Made by a program: the position numbers and the translations under genes
The notes under the pieces: model-generated
What the model saw: only the letters and a program-made list of their open reading frames with translations
Database searches by the model: none
Told to the model about the DNA's origin: nothing
DNA from: Bacteroidota bacterium
GTDB taxonomy: Bacteria; Bacteroidota; Bacteroidia; B-17B0; Aurantibacillaceae
Length of the DNA: 64,000 nucleotides
Direction: 5' to 3'
NCBI GenBank assembly: GCA_018267655.1
Contig: JAFDYB010000080.1
Location: 1 to 64,000, forward strand
In this document: in pieces, positions 28,109 to 37,838 of the stretch
Layout: each line of letters starts with the position of its first letter
How positions within the stretch are numbered: position 1 is the stretch's first letter

Positions 28109-30097
28109 TTATTTCGTTATTACTATTTTTTTTGTAGTAATAGCACCTGTACTGCTTATAAATTTCACCGAATAAAGTCCGGCAGAAAAATTTTCAGTAC
28201 CTATTTCCGAAACGTTTTCTGTAAGTTTTTTATCCAATATTTTTCTTCCTTGAACATCGTATATTTCTACTTTATCGCCCGCATCAAGCTTATTTACTAA
28301 AATTGAAAATGATGAGTTTGCAGGATTTGGAAATACCTCTACAAGTAATTGTGAAAGAGTGTTGTTAGTTAAGCCAACTGATGAAACAGTATTTGTTGTA
28401 AAATACTGCGAATAACCACAACCAAAATCATTATTATATGTGCCCGAGTATGAATATCCATTCATTGGATACAATACATTTGAACCTATTTTTTTTAACA
28501 CCAAATATCCCGCCGTTACGCCATAGCTTGGGTTTTGATCCCAAACCCACCAATGTAAACCATCGCAACCCAAATCAGTTATTGCTAATTTATAAAATGC
28601 ATTTGGAGGCAAATTTACTGTATCGTTATACGTTGTATTTACATTTGCATTGGTGCGTGAGTAAAGTGTGTTATTATTCATATCGGTAATTATCCAGCTG
28701 GTTTCACTTGGATTCATGTTTATACCGCTTACTCCCTCTGAGTTTGTTTTAAACTGAATTACAAATTTTGACGGATAATTTGGCGCATTATTAAAATTTG
28801 TACGTTGTATATTATTGGTTGTGTCTTCATCTGCAGCGCCATTTACATTTGTTATGCGCGCTATAAATGTGTTTACTGAACTTGAAGCAGTCATCGAAAT
28901 ATTTAATAAGGTATTTAGTGCCGGTAAGGCTATGGTACTGTCGGCTTGAGGACTTAATGTTCCGGTCCAAGTATAATTTTGAAATACAGAATCTTTAACG
29001 CCATAATTGAATGTAAGGGAGTTTATGTTGGCTGTTCCATTATTGTGAACTTTAACACGCGGGATACTTCCCGAAGGGTTTTCTCGAAAATGCCATTCAA
29101 AATTATTAGGAGCAATAACATCTTTCAAATATGCGTCAGTAGTGTGATTGTATGGTCCGTAATAAACAACATGTCCATCCATAGTATAAGAACCATAATT
29201 ACCCGTTGTTGTATAAGTATCAAAACTCACACCTAATGAATAATTTGATGATGCAGTAAGACCCGGAAGTAGGTGAGAATATTTACTAACAGCATCGCCC
29301 GGGCACCAATTTGCACGGTCGTATAACCACGTACCTCCTTGCGGATATAATTGGTTAAAACCACAATCGTTACGCCACACCGCTTGTTGCGCAACCTGAC
29401 TTCCATTTAACATTACCGAGTATGTATGAGATGCAAACTCGCAGCATTGTGTAGTATTATCTGAACCATGCCCGGTGATACAATATTTTAATTCGGCCGA
29501 CTGAAATACAGCGGGGGCCGTAAAGTTTTTAACCGTTACGTTTGATGATATTGGGTTTGATGGATTTCCAAATGTATAACTGCCTCTATATAAATTTTGG
29601 ATAGCTTTTACATTTCGTTCAGGTACACCTTCAATAAACGCAAATTTTATGTTTGCAGTAAAACCACCAGAATAACCTGAATATAAGATTCTAATTTTGG
29701 CTGAATTTTGAAGTTTTGAGCTATAATCAGTTACATCGTAAACATAGCGTTGTGTCCACGTTGAGGGAAAACGAGGTACTCCTGTATTAGCATAGGGTGT
29801 AATTAGTCTGCTTAATTCAGTAGTATCGGTTGACGTTAGTACATAATTAATTACTGTGTAATCCCACTGATGACAATATGTTGAAGCGGGTGGGCAATTA
29901 TACTCTCCTAAAGTAAAATACATTAAAATATTGCGATATGTTTTTGAACCATTAGGAAAAGTAACAACTGTATCAAAATTATTGTAATAATTAAGTTGCA
30001 CATTGTTAGCATAAACCCAAGTAGTATCGCCAGGATTGGCAAACAACGCATTCGTAATAATGAATGCAAAAAGAAATTGTAAAACTATTTTTTTCAT
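28109..30097 (-). CDS. peptide-N-glycosidase F-like protein with T9SS type-A sorting domain
   Basis: 662 residues with a signal peptide ending at LFANP. The two eight-stranded jelly-roll domains of PNGase F are recognisable. Marks are YCHQWDYTV (carrying the catalytic-type Asp), CCEFASHTYSVMLNG (Glu) and WRNDCGFNQLYPQGGTW. Members cleave Asn-linked glycans from glycoproteins. A CARDB/Ig-like region (about 345-450), another beta domain and a C-terminal type-A sorting domain (EVFPNPANS to ITK) follow. Export across the outer membrane by T9SS is implied. Whether all catalytic residues are positioned for activity would need alignment. Confidence 0.88.
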   Translation of the reverse strand: MKKIVLQFLFAFIITNALFANPGDTTWVYANNVQLNYYNNFDTVVTFPNGSKTYRNILMYFTLGEYNCPPASTYCHQWDYTVINYVLTSTDTTELSRLITPYANTGVPRFPSTWTQRYVYDVTDYSSKLQNSAKIRILYSGYSGGFTANIKFAFIEGVPERNVKAIQNLYRGSYTFGNPSNPISSNVTVKNFTAPAVFQSAELKYCITGHGSDNTTQCCEFASHTYSVMLNGSQVAQQAVWRNDCGFNQLYPQGGTWLYDRANWCPGDAVSKYSHLLPGLTASSNYSLGVSFDTYTTTGNYGSYTMDGHVVYYGPYNHTTDAYLKDVIAPNNFEWHFRENPSGSIPRVKVHNNGTANINSLTFNYGVKDSVFQNYTWTGTLSPQADSTIALPALNTLLNISMTASSSVNTFIARITNVNGAADEDTTNNIQRTNFNNAPNYPSKFVIQFKTNSEGVSGINMNPSETSWIITDMNNNTLYSRTNANVNTTYNDTVNLPPNAFYKLAITDLGCDGLHWWVWDQNPSYGVTAGYLVLKKIGSNVLYPMNGYSYSGTYNNDFGCGYSQYFTTNTVSSVGLTNNTLSQLLVEVFPNPANSSFSILVNKLDAGDKVEIYDVQGRKILDKKLTENVSEIGTENFSAGLYSVKFISSTGAITTKKIVITK

Positions 30098-30182
30098 CGC
30101 TTAAAATTATTTTGTAAAAATAACCAATTAAATCGGTTTAGGTTCGTGTTTTTAAAAAATATTTTTTAAAAAAGATTAGATC

Positions 30183-31172
30183 TTATCTTATGAGTGATAC
30201 ATAGCCGTTTCTAACGGTTTTTTTGTCGGTTTGCTTCTCAATAGCTTCAATGTGATAAACGTAATTATCTTCTGTACATAAATTTCCTTTAAACCTACCG
30301 TCCCATTTGCTATTAGTTTGGTTAGTTTGAAAAATCATATTTCCGTATTTATCGCTTATTGTAAATAAATAATAGGTGTATTCGCATTGTAGTACCGGGA
30401 AAAAATAATCGTTTTTATCGTCTTCGTTTGGTGTAAAACTGTTTGGAATTATCATCTCACAATCGCAAGCTTTAAATTTAACTTTTATTGAGTCAACAGT
30501 AATTCCGCACTGCTTACTTTCGCTGCGCACCCAGTAAGTACCTTCTTTATAAATTCTTAATTGACTTGCATTTGATCCATTATTCCATAAAATTTTAGTA
30601 CCCATTTGTGCCTTTAGCGTAATCACTTTGGTTTCTTCGCTCAAACAAAATTGCACATCACCATTAATATTCATAATTGGCGCAGGCAATAATTTAATTT
30701 TAACTGAATCAACAATAGAGCAACCTTTATTTGTTATTTTAACCCAATATAAACCTGAATTTTCAATTTTTATGCGCTGACTTATTTCGCCTGTGCTCCA
30801 AAAATAGCTCATCTTTGCATTTTTTGCATCAATTACTACGCCTGATTTTGATGCACACAACGTTGTATCGCGCAGTAGTTTTTGAGGTTTTTGATACACT
30901 TTAACAAAAGTGCTATCAGTAATAATTTTTTGATGCGACACAACTTTTACATAGTGTTTGCCACCTGTGCGAAACACTGTTATTTTTTTTGTGTTATAAA
31001 TAATATTTGCCGGCGTTGTCCATTGTATTGATGCGTTTTTATCAAGGGGTTCTTTTATTTCAAGTTTAAGTGAATCGCCCATGCAAAATCCTGAAGTATC
31101 CGGCAACAAACTTTTTTGAGAAAAAACTATTATGCTCAAACAAAAAAATAAATATGTAATTGTGTATTTAAT
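30183..31172 (-). CDS. T9SS type-B (gliding motility-associated C-terminal domain) protein
   Basis: About 329 residues. The middle has repeated Ig-like modules with YWVKI and YWVRSE strands. The end is a gliding-motility C-terminal domain (IPNSFTPNEDDKNDYFFPV to SLIR), the type-B sorting signal for T9SS. The only ATG/GTG/TTG near the start is a TTG at 31139, inside the signal peptide. The complete signal peptide KYTITYLFFCLSIIVFSQ begins at an ATT (31172-31170) that overlaps the kinase stop as TAATT, so I place the start there. It is probably translated by reinitiation. Confidence 0.85.
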   Translation of the reverse strand: MKYTITYLFFCLSIIVFSQKSLLPDTSGFCMGDSLKLEIKEPLDKNASIQWTTPANIIYNTKKITVFRTGGKHYVKVVSHQKIITDSTFVKVYQKPQKLLRDTTLCASKSGVVIDAKNAKMSYFWSTGEISQRIKIENSGLYWVKITNKGCSIVDSVKIKLLPAPIMNINGDVQFCLSEETKVITLKAQMGTKILWNNGSNASQLRIYKEGTYWVRSESKQCGITVDSIKVKFKACDCEMIIPNSFTPNEDDKNDYFFPVLQCEYTYYLFTISDKYGNMIFQTNQTNSKWDGRFKGNLCTEDNYVYHIEAIEKQTDKKTVRNGYVSLIR

Positions 31173-34081
31173 TATGCTATTTCAATTTCAATTAAAATAA
31201 TAGTGCCTGTTTCGTTATTATTGTTTTCTGATTTATCTATCATACTTACCATTTGTTGACGGTTATATAGCTTTGAATTTATTTCAAGTATATTTTTAAT
31301 TGTACTGGTACCAAGCGATTTATGTCCTGTTTTAGCATGTTCGCGTGCTTTAATTAACCCAATACCATTGTCTTCAATTTTTATTTCGAGCTTTGTGCTT
31401 GTAGTTTTTTTAAATGAAATATACAAATCACCATGTTCAAGTTTTGGTAAAATGCCATGTATAATTGAATTTTCAACATGTGGTTGAATTATCATATTTG
31501 GAATTTTAGTTTCATGTTTATTTATTGTTTCATCAACAGTAATATAAAAATCAAATTTATTTTTAAATCGCTCTTTTTCAAGCTCAAGATAGTATGTTAA
31601 GCGTGTTAATTCATCGGCAATACTTATTTCACTCTGCGATGCACGTTCAATTATCATACGAATTAAGCGCGAAAATTTTGCAAGATATTCGCTGGCTTTT
31701 AAGCTGTTATTTGAATTAATATAATTTTGAATTGACGTTAGGGAATTAAAAATAAAATGTGGACTTAACAAAGCATTCATAGCTTGGTGCTTTAACACAT
31801 TTATTTGTTGTTCTTGCTGTAAACGTCTTAAAGCTTTTCGTTTTGTATTTTTATTTATTATAAAGCTAATGCCTATGATTACTAAAATTAAAAATAAACT
31901 AATTAACACATACAACCAACTCGACTCGGTTGCCGCTTTTTCTTTTGAAAAATTAATTTGAAGGGGTACTGACCAGTTTATTTGATCAATTGAAGTTTGT
32001 ATCTCTACCGTTGTATTTCCTGACGTTAAGCCTCCAACACTAAACGCAAAAGTTTCAAAATAAACCCATTCGCTTAGGTTTTTTCGATATCTAAAATATT
32101 GCTTATTATTTTTATTAAAAAATGGACTAATGATACTAATACTTATATCGTTTTGATTTGTTGTTAGAGTATATGTGTTTTGATGCGGTGTTATTGCGCC
32201 ATCAATGGTTATATAATTTAATAAAACTGCAGGCAGAGCTGTTTGAAGTTTTAATAAATCACTTAATAATGCTATTGAAATTCCTCTTGCAGTTGAAATA
32301 CAAATACTATTATTTGAAAATGCAATATCGTTTACGGTGTTTGATGGTAAACCGTTACCTTTATTTATCACAAATAAAGGATTAAATAAAGTATCGCAAA
32401 CTATAACTCCATTTAGGGTAGCGAGCCATACTTTATTTTCAAATATTTTTATTTTTTTTATCCCATTTAAATTTAATTTGCCTACCTTTTGTATCAACTT
32501 TGAACTATTAACTTCCGTTAAGCCCGATTCATGTGCGGCGTAAAAATTATTTCCTATTATAGCTAAATCATTAATTTTATAATTTAACTGGCTTTTATTT
32601 ATATTTTGATACTTTTTAGTTGAAAAATCATATTCAAATAAACCATTGCTTGTTGCAACATACAGGCGTTTATTAAAGGATATAATGTCGTTTACATTAA
32701 TTCTGTAATCTGGAAATGAAATTAATGTATCAATTACTCTTTTTAAATCAGCTGAACATCTTAATACATTGGCAAACCTATCTGTAAGCACACTTTCACT
32801 TTTATTTAAAAAAATTAATTTTTCTGCTAGTACGGGTTTTAAACTATATAAATGTTTTCCATCTGAAAAAATATTTCCAGATGATTGATTAAATTGAGAT
32901 TTTTTTAGAAAATACACTAAGTCGTTATCTTCAACAATTCCGTTAATATGTTCATTAATGATTTCATCAGGCTTCGATAATATTTTTGTTTCATTTGTAT
33001 TTACATTTAAGCCAAACAAGCCATTGCTTGTAGCTGCAATCAATATATTATTTTTAAAGCACACTTGGTTAACGTTGAGCGCTTTGTTTTTAAATTCGAA
33101 ATTTATCGAATTAAAAAATGTATTTTGAAGCATCATGGCAGCATTATCAAATGTACCTATCCAAATATTTTGCTTATTATCTTTAAAAACACAGTTAATT
33201 AAACTTGGGGTAAAATTATTAAGTTCGAATATGTTGTAAGTGTTTTCCTTGTCATATAAATATAAATTTTCATCGGGATAACTCGAAAACCATATTCTAC
33301 TATAATCATCAACAACTAGTTTATTTACACTTTTATCTCCGCCAAACATAAATGTATTTGTGTTTTTTTGATATTTCGGTATTATTTCTTTACCTAATTT
33401 TCCGAATGAGTATTTTAAAATTTTTGAATCAGTTCCAAAATAAAAATTACCCTCTTTATCTTGAGCAATTGAATGAACTGCATTTTGTTTTAGATACGTA
33501 ACCTCAACCTGTTTATTGTTTATTAGTTGGTATAAGCCGCTGCTTCGTCCAACATATACGCTACTGTCTTTCGCTTTATACAAACAATACGCACGATTTA
33601 GTTTATCTTTAATACGAAATTCATCTTCTTGTAATTGCCCTGTTTTTAAATCAATAATTTGAAGTTTAATTCCTCCGGTGAGTGCGTAGCAATAATTTTT
33701 GCTAAATAAAATATTATCGGCATTGCATTTAAATTTTATTTTATAATGTAAACCTACAGAAGGGTTGTTAATATTGCAAGCTAATATACCCTCATCGCGA
33801 ATTGCTAAAAATAATGTATCATCAACTAAGGTAGAGCTTAATAAAGCATTGTTTTTTAAACTGTCTATTAAAAGTTTTGAAAATAAGTACCCGTCGTAAC
33901 TGTAGATTCCGTTTTGTGTTGTAAAAAAAATTATGCCGCTTTTATGCTGTTGAATGTTGAAAATATTAGCGTTATTTAAGCCATCTTCAGTTCCAAATTT
34001 TTGAAAATTAAAAATAGGGTTTTGTGCTTTGATAAATAAGCAAAAAAAGAGTGCGGCAATTATGTAAATTACTTTTTTAAT
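31172..34081 (-). CDS. LytS-type sensor histidine kinase with periplasmic beta-propeller
   Basis: About 969 residues. A signal peptide ([19 protein letters not shown]) is followed by periplasmic propeller blades of the two-component regulator type ([50 protein letters not shown]), a Y_Y_Y-like domain, one membrane helix (about residue 715), the His_kinase motif SPHFIFNSL with the phosphoacceptor His, and an ATPase domain ([23 protein letters not shown]). From 34081 to 33583 there is no ATG, GTG or TTG in frame. The start must be an unusual codon, most simply ATT at 34081-34079, overlapping the panB stop. No response regulator is adjacent. Confidence 0.9.
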   Translation of the reverse strand: MKKVIYIIAALFFCLFIKAQNPIFNFQKFGTEDGLNNANIFNIQQHKSGIIFFTTQNGIYSYDGYLFSKLLIDSLKNNALLSSTLVDDTLFLAIRDEGILACNINNPSVGLHYKIKFKCNADNILFSKNYCYALTGGIKLQIIDLKTGQLQEDEFRIKDKLNRAYCLYKAKDSSVYVGRSSGLYQLINNKQVEVTYLKQNAVHSIAQDKEGNFYFGTDSKILKYSFGKLGKEIIPKYQKNTNTFMFGGDKSVNKLVVDDYSRIWFSSYPDENLYLYDKENTYNIFELNNFTPSLINCVFKDNKQNIWIGTFDNAAMMLQNTFFNSINFEFKNKALNVNQVCFKNNILIAATSNGLFGLNVNTNETKILSKPDEIINEHINGIVEDNDLVYFLKKSQFNQSSGNIFSDGKHLYSLKPVLAEKLIFLNKSESVLTDRFANVLRCSADLKRVIDTLISFPDYRINVNDIISFNKRLYVATSNGLFEYDFSTKKYQNINKSQLNYKINDLAIIGNNFYAAHESGLTEVNSSKLIQKVGKLNLNGIKKIKIFENKVWLATLNGVIVCDTLFNPLFVINKGNGLPSNTVNDIAFSNNSICISTARGISIALLSDLLKLQTALPAVLLNYITIDGAITPHQNTYTLTTNQNDISISIISPFFNKNNKQYFRYRKNLSEWVYFETFAFSVGGLTSGNTTVEIQTSIDQINWSVPLQINFSKEKAATESSWLYVLISLFLILVIIGISFIINKNTKRKALRRLQQEQQINVLKHQAMNALLSPHFIFNSLTSIQNYINSNNSLKASEYLAKFSRLIRMIIERASQSEISIADELTRLTYYLELEKERFKNKFDFYITVDETINKHETKIPNMIIQPHVENSIIHGILPKLEHGDLYISFKKTTSTKLEIKIEDNGIGLIKAREHAKTGHKSLGTSTIKNILEINSKLYNRQQMVSMIDKSENNNNETGTIILIEIEIA

Positions 34082-34892
34082 ACTGCTCTTTTTCGTTAGG
34101 AAAGCTAAGACTTTTTACATCATTAATATATTGCTTAAATGAATTGCCCATTGTTTCATATAAACTGGCATATCTGCGTAAAAATCTTGGGCTAAATTCA
34201 TGCGTCATTCCCAACATATCGTGGCTAACCAATACTTGTCCGTCAACTCCAGATCCTGCTCCAATACCAATTACCGGAATATGTAATTTTTCTGCAACCC
34301 GTTGTGCTAATTTAGCCGGAATCTTTTCAAGGACTAATGCAAAACAGCCATATTGCTCAAGTAATTGCGCATCTTCTAATAATTGCTCTGCCTCCATGCT
34401 TTCTTTTGCACGCACTGTGTATGTACCAAATTTATAAATACTTTGTGGGGTTAAACCCAAATGCCCCATTACTGGTATGCCCGCTGTTAAAATACGTTCT
34501 ATACTGTCTTTAACTTCTCTTCCTCCTTCAAGTTTTACGCTATGAGCGCCACTTTCTTTCATTATTCTAATGGCTGAATTTAACGCTTCTTTTGAATTTG
34601 CTTGATAAGAGCCAAAGGGTAAATCAACCACTACAAGCGCTCGGTTAACGGCTCTAACCACACTGCCTGCATGGTAAATCATTTGGTCGAGTGTTATTGG
34701 CAATGTTGTTTCATGACCCGCCATTACATTCGATGCGCTGTCGCCCACTAAAATCACGTCTATTCCCGCACTGTCAATTATTTTTGCCATTGTATAATCG
34801 TACGCAGTTAGCATAGCTATCTTTTCACCGGCGCGTTTCATTTCTTGCAAGGTGTGTGTAGTTATTTTTTTTATTTCCTTATGAACCGACAT
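34077..34892 (-). CDS. panB: 3-methyl-2-oxobutanoate hydroxymethyltransferase
   Basis: Cytosolic enzyme of pantothenate and CoA synthesis, adding a hydroxymethyl group from methylene-THF to 2-oxoisovalerate. At 271 residues it has the expected motifs: [30 protein letters not shown] (metal site Asp), [29 protein letters not shown] and [18 protein letters not shown]. It follows a GNAT gene at three bases, and its stop overlaps the start of the sensor kinase. Confidence 0.96.
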   Translation of the reverse strand: MSVHKEIKKITTHTLQEMKRAGEKIAMLTAYDYTMAKIIDSAGIDVILVGDSASNVMAGHETTLPITLDQMIYHAGSVVRAVNRALVVVDLPFGSYQANSKEALNSAIRIMKESGAHSVKLEGGREVKDSIERILTAGIPVMGHLGLTPQSIYKFGTYTVRAKESMEAEQLLEDAQLLEQYGCFALVLEKIPAKLAQRVAEKLHIPVIGIGAGSGVDGQVLVSHDMLGMTHEFSPRFLRRYASLYETMGNSFKQYINDVKSLSFPNEKEQY

Positions 34893-34895
34893 AAT

Positions 34896-35327
34896 TTAAA
34901 TTTGTTTAATCATTAAATAGTGTTGTATTTTTTCCCAAAGTAAAAAAGTTTTTTGCTCAATGCAATAACCGTTCAACACATAAAAGTTTAGAGCATTTTC
35001 ACGTGCTTGAAGCTCAATTTTAAGTGCGCCGTTTTCTTTGGCTTTACGTTCAAGAAATTTAATTATATTTTGCCCCAATCCCTTTCCTCTATAATGTTCA
35101 TCAACTGCCATGTAACGAATTTGAGCCAAAATAGGTGTATTAAATTGCAAACGTCCACACGCAATTATTTTTGATTTATCTTCTATATACGCGTTTATTG
35201 CAGTTTGCTCTAACTCGTCGCTGGCGCTTTCTTTTGGCTGATTCCAAGGCCGGCGCAAAACATTGTACCTAAGCTCAATAATTTTATTCAATTCTGCCGA
35301 TGTATTTGAGATTTTAACGCTTAGCAA
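34896..35327 (-). CDS. GNAT family N-acetyltransferase
   Basis: 143 residues forming one GNAT domain: ELRYNVLRRPWNQPKES at the N-terminus, the RYMAVDEHYRGKGLGQNII acetyl-CoA pyrophosphate-binding segment, and the NALNFYVLNGY strand-helix. The substrate is unknown. The start is a TTG, preceded by an ATT codon; the nearest ATG (35337) is out of frame. It sits between arginase (16 bases upstream) and panB (three bases downstream) in an apparent operon. Confidence 0.88.
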   Translation of the reverse strand: MLSVKISNTSAELNKIIELRYNVLRRPWNQPKESASDELEQTAINAYIEDKSKIIACGRLQFNTPILAQIRYMAVDEHYRGKGLGQNIIKFLERKAKENGALKIELQARENALNFYVLNGYCIEQKTFLLWEKIQHYLMIKQI

Positions 35328-35343
35328 AATAAAACATGTTGGA

Positions 35344-36306
35344 TTAAAAATCGTTACTTAATTGATTAGTTGTTTTTTGTAGAATTTCGAATGCGTTTTC
35401 AGCCATTTTATTTTCTTTATCAAGCGTAGGATTTATTTCTACCATTTCAAAACAGCATATTTTTTTACTTCGCATGATGTAATAAATTAAATTACCTGCT
35501 TCTTTTTCAGTTATACCATTTGGCACAGGCGTTCCCGTACCACTGCTAATACGACTGTCCATACTATCTACATCAAAGCTTACGTAAATTAAATCGCAAT
35601 GCTCTAAATAATTTAAACTCTCAATGGCTACGCGTTCAACTGCTTTTTTTCTAATCTCTTGTAAATTTATAATCCTAACTTTATTTTTTTTAAGCAAATA
35701 ATCCTCTTGGGGTTCATAATCACGTAGAGTAATAAACACTAAGTCAGAATAATTAATTTTTGGGCAAATACCGCCAAGGTTTTTTAGTTTTTCCCAATAC
35801 TCTATGGTTTCATCATCGGGTTTGTTTTGCTGCCTATCTTTATTATCTTCGCCTAAAACACATGCTAATGGCATACCGTGCATATTGCCGCTAGGGGTTG
35901 TGTAAGGGCTATGAAGATCTGCATGCGCATCTATCCAAATAACGCCAAGCCTTTTATCAGGGTTAGCCATTTTAAGCCCACTTATAGTTCCTAAGGCAGA
36001 ACTATGATCGCCAGCTAAAACAATAGGTATTTGTTCCGACTTTATTGTTTTTTGAATCTCTTTTGAAAGACGGTCGTTTAAATTAAAAATGCCTTTTATT
36101 CTTTTGGCATAATCATGTACCACAGGCTCAAGCAGCAAACCATTTTCGTTAGGGATTTCAACGCTTTTAAATTTTTTAAAAAATGGGCTTCCAAAGTCAA
36201 GGGCAGCTATTTTAATAGCATCAATACCCAAACTTGCGCCTCTTGTTCCGGCACCAATTTCGCTTTTTACCTCAATAACTTTAATAGGTTTTATTGTAGA
36301 ACTCAT
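35344..36306 (-). CDS. rocF: arginase
   Basis: Manganese enzyme hydrolysing arginine to ornithine and urea. The metal-binding motifs are complete: GDHS, DAHADLHSP and SFDVDSMDS, plus the EINP Glu near residue 290. GAGTRGASLGIDAIK at the N-terminus and the 320-residue length favour arginase over agmatinase. It is divergent from arginine decarboxylase, so two competing arginine-consuming enzymes share one promoter region with a palindromic operator (36339-36359). First gene of a likely operon with the GNAT, panB, kinase and T9SS type-B genes. Confidence 0.92.
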   Translation of the reverse strand: MSSTIKPIKVIEVKSEIGAGTRGASLGIDAIKIAALDFGSPFFKKFKSVEIPNENGLLLEPVVHDYAKRIKGIFNLNDRLSKEIQKTIKSEQIPIVLAGDHSSALGTISGLKMANPDKRLGVIWIDAHADLHSPYTTPSGNMHGMPLACVLGEDNKDRQQNKPDDETIEYWEKLKNLGGICPKINYSDLVFITLRDYEPQEDYLLKKNKVRIINLQEIRKKAVERVAIESLNYLEHCDLIYVSFDVDSMDSRISSGTGTPVPNGITEKEAGNLIYYIMRSKKICCFEMVEINPTLDKENKMAENAFEILQKTTNQLSNDF

Positions 36307-36338
36307 AAGATATGTTGTTTAAACTATTTTTAATTATT

Positions 36339-36360
36339 AAATGTAAGTTACTTACATTTG
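36339..36360. promoter_or_regulatory. palindromic operator overlapping the arginine decarboxylase -7 element
   Basis: AAATGTAAGT (36339-36348) and ACTTACATTT (36350-36359) are perfect reverse complements around a single T. The right half contains TACATTTG (36353-36360), a match to the -7 consensus for the decarboxylase gene at 36398. Reading the minus strand, the mirror TACATTTA falls upstream of arginase. A bound dimer could therefore control both directions. The regulator is unknown. Confidence 0.65.
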
Positions 36361-36397
36361 TGTTTATTTTCTTATTTAACTCATTTACTTTGATAAA

Positions 36398-37795
36398 ATG
36401 AATACAAGTTACGCTAATTTAATTAATCAAACCTTTAACTTTCCGCAAGAAGGCTTTGAGCTAATTGATGATCAATTAACATTTAACGGCATTTGTTTAA
36501 TGGACATTATTAAGCAATATGGCACTCCTTTAAGAATCAGTTACTTGCCTAAAATAGGTTCGCAAATACAAAAAGCAAAGCGCATGTTTAATGTTGCTAT
36601 GGCTAAGGTTGATTATAAAGGTAAATACGTTTACTGCTATTGCACAAAAAGTTCACACTTTAACTTTGTGCTTGATAAAGTACTTGAAAATGATGCCCAA
36701 ATTGAAACATCTAGTGCGTTTGACATTCAAATTATCAAAGAACAATACGCCAAAAAAGCGCTCAGCAAAGATACAATTATTATTTGTAATGGCTACAAAC
36801 GCAATTTATACAAGCAATACATTACCGAATTAATTAACGACGGGTTTAATGTTATACCAGTGCTCGACCATCTTGATGAAATTGATTATTATAAAAAGCA
36901 CGCAAAAGCAGAGAAAGTAAAACTTGGCATACGCATAAGCACTGAAGAAGAGCCCAGTTACGCCTTTTATACTTCTCGCTTAGGAATTAGAAGTTCTGAA
37001 ATTCAACAACTATATAACGAAAAAATTAAACCCAATCCAAAATTTGATTTAACATTATTACATTTTTTTATTAATACCGGAATTAAAGACACTATTTACT
37101 ATTGGACTGAACTAAACAAGTGCTTACAGATTTATAAAGAATTAAAAGCCATTTGCCCTAACCTTGACTCTTTAAACATAGGTGGTGGAATGCCTATACG
37201 CACTTCGTTAGGCTTTGAGTATGATTATGAGTATATGATTGAAGAAATTGTGTCGCAAATAAAAGCTTTTTGTGTTGAAAATGAAATTGACGAGCCTCAC
37301 ATTTATACCGAGTTTGGATCATACACCGTTGGAGAAAGTGGAGCAACGCTTTATTCGATAATAGACCAAAAACAACAAAACGACAGAGAAAAATGGTATT
37401 TTATTGATAGCAGTTTTATTACCACTTTACCCGATACGTGGGGCATTAACCAACGCTTTATTTTACTTGCCATAAATAAATGGGACAAACAATACGCGCC
37501 CGTTAATTTAGGAGGTTTAACTTGCGATAGTATGGATTATTATAATTCAGAAGCACACACCAACCAAGTTTTTTTACCGATTATTGAAAAAAGCGATAAA
37601 GAACTGCTGTACGTTGGCTTTTTTCACACAGGTGCCTATCAAGAAGCACTAAGCGGCTATGGCGGCACGCAACATTGTTTAATACCTGCGCCTAAACATG
37701 TGTTAATTGATTTAGATGAAAACGATAATATAACAACAAAACTTTTTTCAAAAGAACAAAGCTATAAAAGTATGATGAAAATTTTGGGGTATTAA
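36398..37795 (+). CDS. PLP-dependent arginine decarboxylase
   Basis: 465 residues, a fold-III PLP decarboxylase. The PLP Lys is in YCYCTKSSHFNFVL, the phosphate-binding Gly-rich GGGMP segment follows SLNIGGG, and the acidic substrate-side region is in TEFGSYTVGESG. The length and the IIKQYGTPLRISYLPKIGSQI start fit the Bacteroidota arginine decarboxylases rather than diaminopimelate decarboxylase (LysA, about 400 residues). It would make agmatine for polyamines. Divergent from arginase. Confidence 0.85.
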   Translation: MNTSYANLINQTFNFPQEGFELIDDQLTFNGICLMDIIKQYGTPLRISYLPKIGSQIQKAKRMFNVAMAKVDYKGKYVYCYCTKSSHFNFVLDKVLENDAQIETSSAFDIQIIKEQYAKKALSKDTIIICNGYKRNLYKQYITELINDGFNVIPVLDHLDEIDYYKKHAKAEKVKLGIRISTEEEPSYAFYTSRLGIRSSEIQQLYNEKIKPNPKFDLTLLHFFINTGIKDTIYYWTELNKCLQIYKELKAICPNLDSLNIGGGMPIRTSLGFEYDYEYMIEEIVSQIKAFCVENEIDEPHIYTEFGSYTVGESGATLYSIIDQKQQNDREKWYFIDSSFITTLPDTWGINQRFILLAINKWDKQYAPVNLGGLTCDSMDYYNSEAHTNQVFLPIIEKSDKELLYVGFFHTGAYQEALSGYGGTQHCLIPAPKHVLIDLDENDNITTKLFSKEQSYKSMMKILGY

Positions 37796-37838
37796 AAAAT
37801 GAAGCTCTTCCAAATAAAATAATAGCCTGCATTTAATG

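Noticed and set aside
31172-33583. Sensor kinase starting at TTG 33583
   Set aside because: This would remove the signal peptide and first propeller blades that are encoded in the same frame upstream.
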